NCBI GenBank assembly: GCA_016278585.1
Contig: JADQBO010000031.1
Location: 1-24,139, forward strand
Reading direction: 5' to 3'
Source: Desulfosporosinus sp.
GTDB lineage: Bacteria; Bacillota; Desulfitobacteriia; Desulfitobacteriales; Desulfitobacteriaceae
Length of the DNA stretch: 24,139 nucleotides
The notes below the pieces were generated by a model, which was given only the letters and a program-made list of their open reading frames with translations, was not told where the DNA came from and made no database searches. Shown here piece after piece: positions 22,966-24,139 of the stretch (position 1 is its first letter; each line of letters opens with the position of its first letter). The position numbers were made by a program, and so were the translations under genes.

Positions 22966-23856
22966 CTAGTCAAAAGCTTTGAACGTTTGATTTAAGGTAT
23001 AGACTTTTCCTTGCCCAATTAAGTATTGCAAGTGTTTTCGAATCATAACTTCTTCGAAAAAACGGTAAAGCCGCTGGGGCTCTGGAAAGCGAGTATAGAT
23101 AATTTTTTGATCGACTAATTCCTCGACAGTTTTAGCTACTTGCAAATACTCGATAATCTGATGATCTCGAATGTTAAGTATCTCAAGGTATTCTTTTAAC
23201 CTAGTCGTGATATTGTCCGTGATAATTCCACTATGACTGGTTACTAATACCTTTGGGTTTAACTCAATCAGATAACGGATAGATCCTATAAATTCTTCAA
23301 GATCCGAGCAAAGATTACCATACCAAGGTCCAAAGGGCGTTAGATCAATATCCCCGGAAAATAATATACCCGCCTGTGGTTCATAGAGGGCAATATGACC
23401 GGGAGTATGACCTGGGGTATGAATCACCTGTAATCTAAGAGCCCCGAAATCCAGGATTTCCCCGTCCACCAATTCTCTATCTACCTCACAACTATAAGGA
23501 CCACCGGGAAATCGTATGGGGTCGGGAAAGCCAAGATTCTCATTTAATCCTGTATATTTCATAAATTGCTTAGATGAACGCAAAGCAGGAGCATCTAATT
23601 TGTGGGCCCAAATCTTGGCATGGGGGATATACTTATTACCAAAAACATGATCCAGATGGTAATGAGTATTGATAATTACCTTTACTTCACCAGAGTCCAT
23701 AATCTCCTCTATACGACTTCGGCCAAAACCTGTATCAACTAAAACCCTTTCCTCGGCATCAATCATCAGCCCATTGCTATAGGGAAACCGCCCGCTTAGT
23801 TTGCCGTGTACAAAGTATAAATTTGGTAGCAGCTCAGTCAATAGTTTGTCACTCAT
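22966..23856 (-). CDS. Metallo-beta-lactamase-fold hydrolase
   Basis: 296 residues with a complete metal site: THYHLDH (His65, His67, Asp69, His70), HTPGHTPGH (His150 as the likely ligand), GDIDL (Asp169) and SHSG (His208). This is a dinuclear-zinc hydrolase of the glyoxalase II / lactonase / thioesterase type. The C-terminal 80 residues form a helical extension often seen in MBL enzymes that act on acyl thioesters. Start set at ATG 23856, preceded by GGGAG; a GTG eight codons upstream lacks a site. It is the first gene of the operon with DUF362 copy 2 and the CoA-transferase. That position suggests hydrolysis of a lactone or CoA ester feeding this pathway, but the substrate cannot be read from the sequence. 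Confidence 0.88.
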   Translation of the reverse strand: MSDKLLTELLPNLYFVHGKLSGRFPYSNGLMIDAEERVLVDTGFGRSRIEEIMDSGEVKVIINTHYHLDHVFGNKYIPHAKIWAHKLDAPALRSSKQFMKYTGLNENLGFPDPIRFPGGPYSCEVDRELVDGEILDFGALRLQVIHTPGHTPGHIALYEPQAGILFSGDIDLTPFGPWYGNLCSDLEEFIGSIRYLIELNPKVLVTSHSGIITDNITTRLKEYLEILNIRDHQIIEYLQVAKTVEELVDQKIIYTRFPEPQRLYRFFEEVMIRKHLQYLIGQGKVYTLNQTFKAFD

Positions 23857-24055
23857 TAACTTACTCCCAGTTTTCTTCACAATATTAATATTTCAGGGAC
23901 TCGCGTAAGGACTAACTTAAGGATAAACAACAGTCTTAACTCAGATAGGGTGTACCTCATCTAACTATTAAATATACGTTGCACTATTTTATAAATTTGA
24001 AAGATTCAGTTTTCGCGATACGCACTTATTACAAATAATCTTTAAACTTAATACT

Positions 24056-24071
24056 AGCAAAAGTTATGCCA
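24056..24071 (-). promoter_or_regulatory. Sigma-54 promoter (-24/-12) for the MBL-DUF362-CoA-transferase operon
   Basis: Minus strand TGGCAT-AACTT-TTGCT, with 10 bp between GG and GC. The predicted start near 24045 gives a leader of about 190 nt to the ATG at 23856. No gene is visible between 23857 and the window end. Confidence 0.7.
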
Positions 24072-24139
24072 AGGAGCACTATCAAACCTGCATTCCCGAA
24101 AAATTATACCTAGCGAATCTCTGAAAACCGTATAAATAC

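Noticed and set aside
1..24139. CRISPR arrays, tRNA or rRNA genes, insertion sequences and phage genes
   Set aside because: I saw no repeat-spacer pattern, no tRNA-like or rRNA segment and no transposase or phage motif in any frame I read.

Overview
The window looks like chromosome of an anaerobic, low-to-mid GC Firmicute, most likely a Peptococcaceae/Desulfitobacteriaceae relative such as Desulfosporosinus or Desulfitobacterium. This is inferred from strong GGAGG ribosome sites, intrinsic terminators, sigma-54 promoters in front of acyl-CoA genes, a clostridial-type 4-hydroxybutyryl-CoA dehydratase and an MgtE transporter behind a structured leader. No search was run. Nearly every gene is on the minus strand, so the text order below runs right to left in transcription.

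Left part (1-6400), housekeeping: a 3'-truncated mutY (1-938) follows a small EamA-type membrane protein (959-1384). A divergent small soluble protein (1597-1965, plus strand) meets an Fe-S superfamily 2 helicase with an N-terminal nuclease-like domain (2189-4573) at a shared terminator (2036-2057). mgtE (4657-5988) has a long leader. In transcription order it holds a pseudoknot-capable structured RNA, an intrinsic terminator, and a 35-codon ORF whose start codon sits in a perfect 12-bp hairpin.

Middle and right part (6600-24139), a large acyl-CoA gene cluster built from at least four transcripts. (a) 22966-23856 MBL-fold hydrolase, 21634-22935 DUF362 protein, 20215-21540 CoA-transferase, ended by a terminator at 20141-20182. 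(b) 18213-20027, a 604-residue acyl-CoA dehydrogenase, ended by a 23-bp perfect hairpin. (c) A six-gene operon from 17800 down to 10059: divergent AbfD paralogue, second DUF362 protein, PaaG-like isomerase/hydratase, two acyl-CoA dehydrogenases forming a probable heteromer, and a canonical AbfD, ended by a terminator at 9928-9963. (d) 8724-9125 MaoC/FAS1-like dehydratase half and 6988-8637 acyl-CoA synthetase, followed by the decayed remains of a 3-hydroxyacyl-CoA dehydrogenase (6611-6870).

Five close matches to the sigma-54 -24/-12 promoter (TGGYAY-N5-TTGCW, with exactly 10 bp between GG and GC) precede transcripts a, c and d, all on the correct strand and all intergenic. The cluster therefore looks like one sigma-54 regulon; no enhancer-binding activator is in the window. 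A reasonable but unproven reading is anaerobic use of a 4-hydroxy acid or lactone. In that scheme the MBL enzyme hydrolyses a lactone or thioester, and the CoA-transferase or the synthetase makes the CoA ester. AbfD-type radical dehydratases then remove water, and the dehydrogenases and isomerase interconvert unsaturated acyl-CoAs. The most unusual feature is the repeated pairing of DUF362 Fe-S-type proteins with this chemistry: two close paralogues, one directly behind the divergent AbfD.

Start codons were moved inward for five genes (8724-9125, 11598-12749, 14071-14862, 21634-22935, 22966-23856) because a clear ribosome site lies before the internal start.
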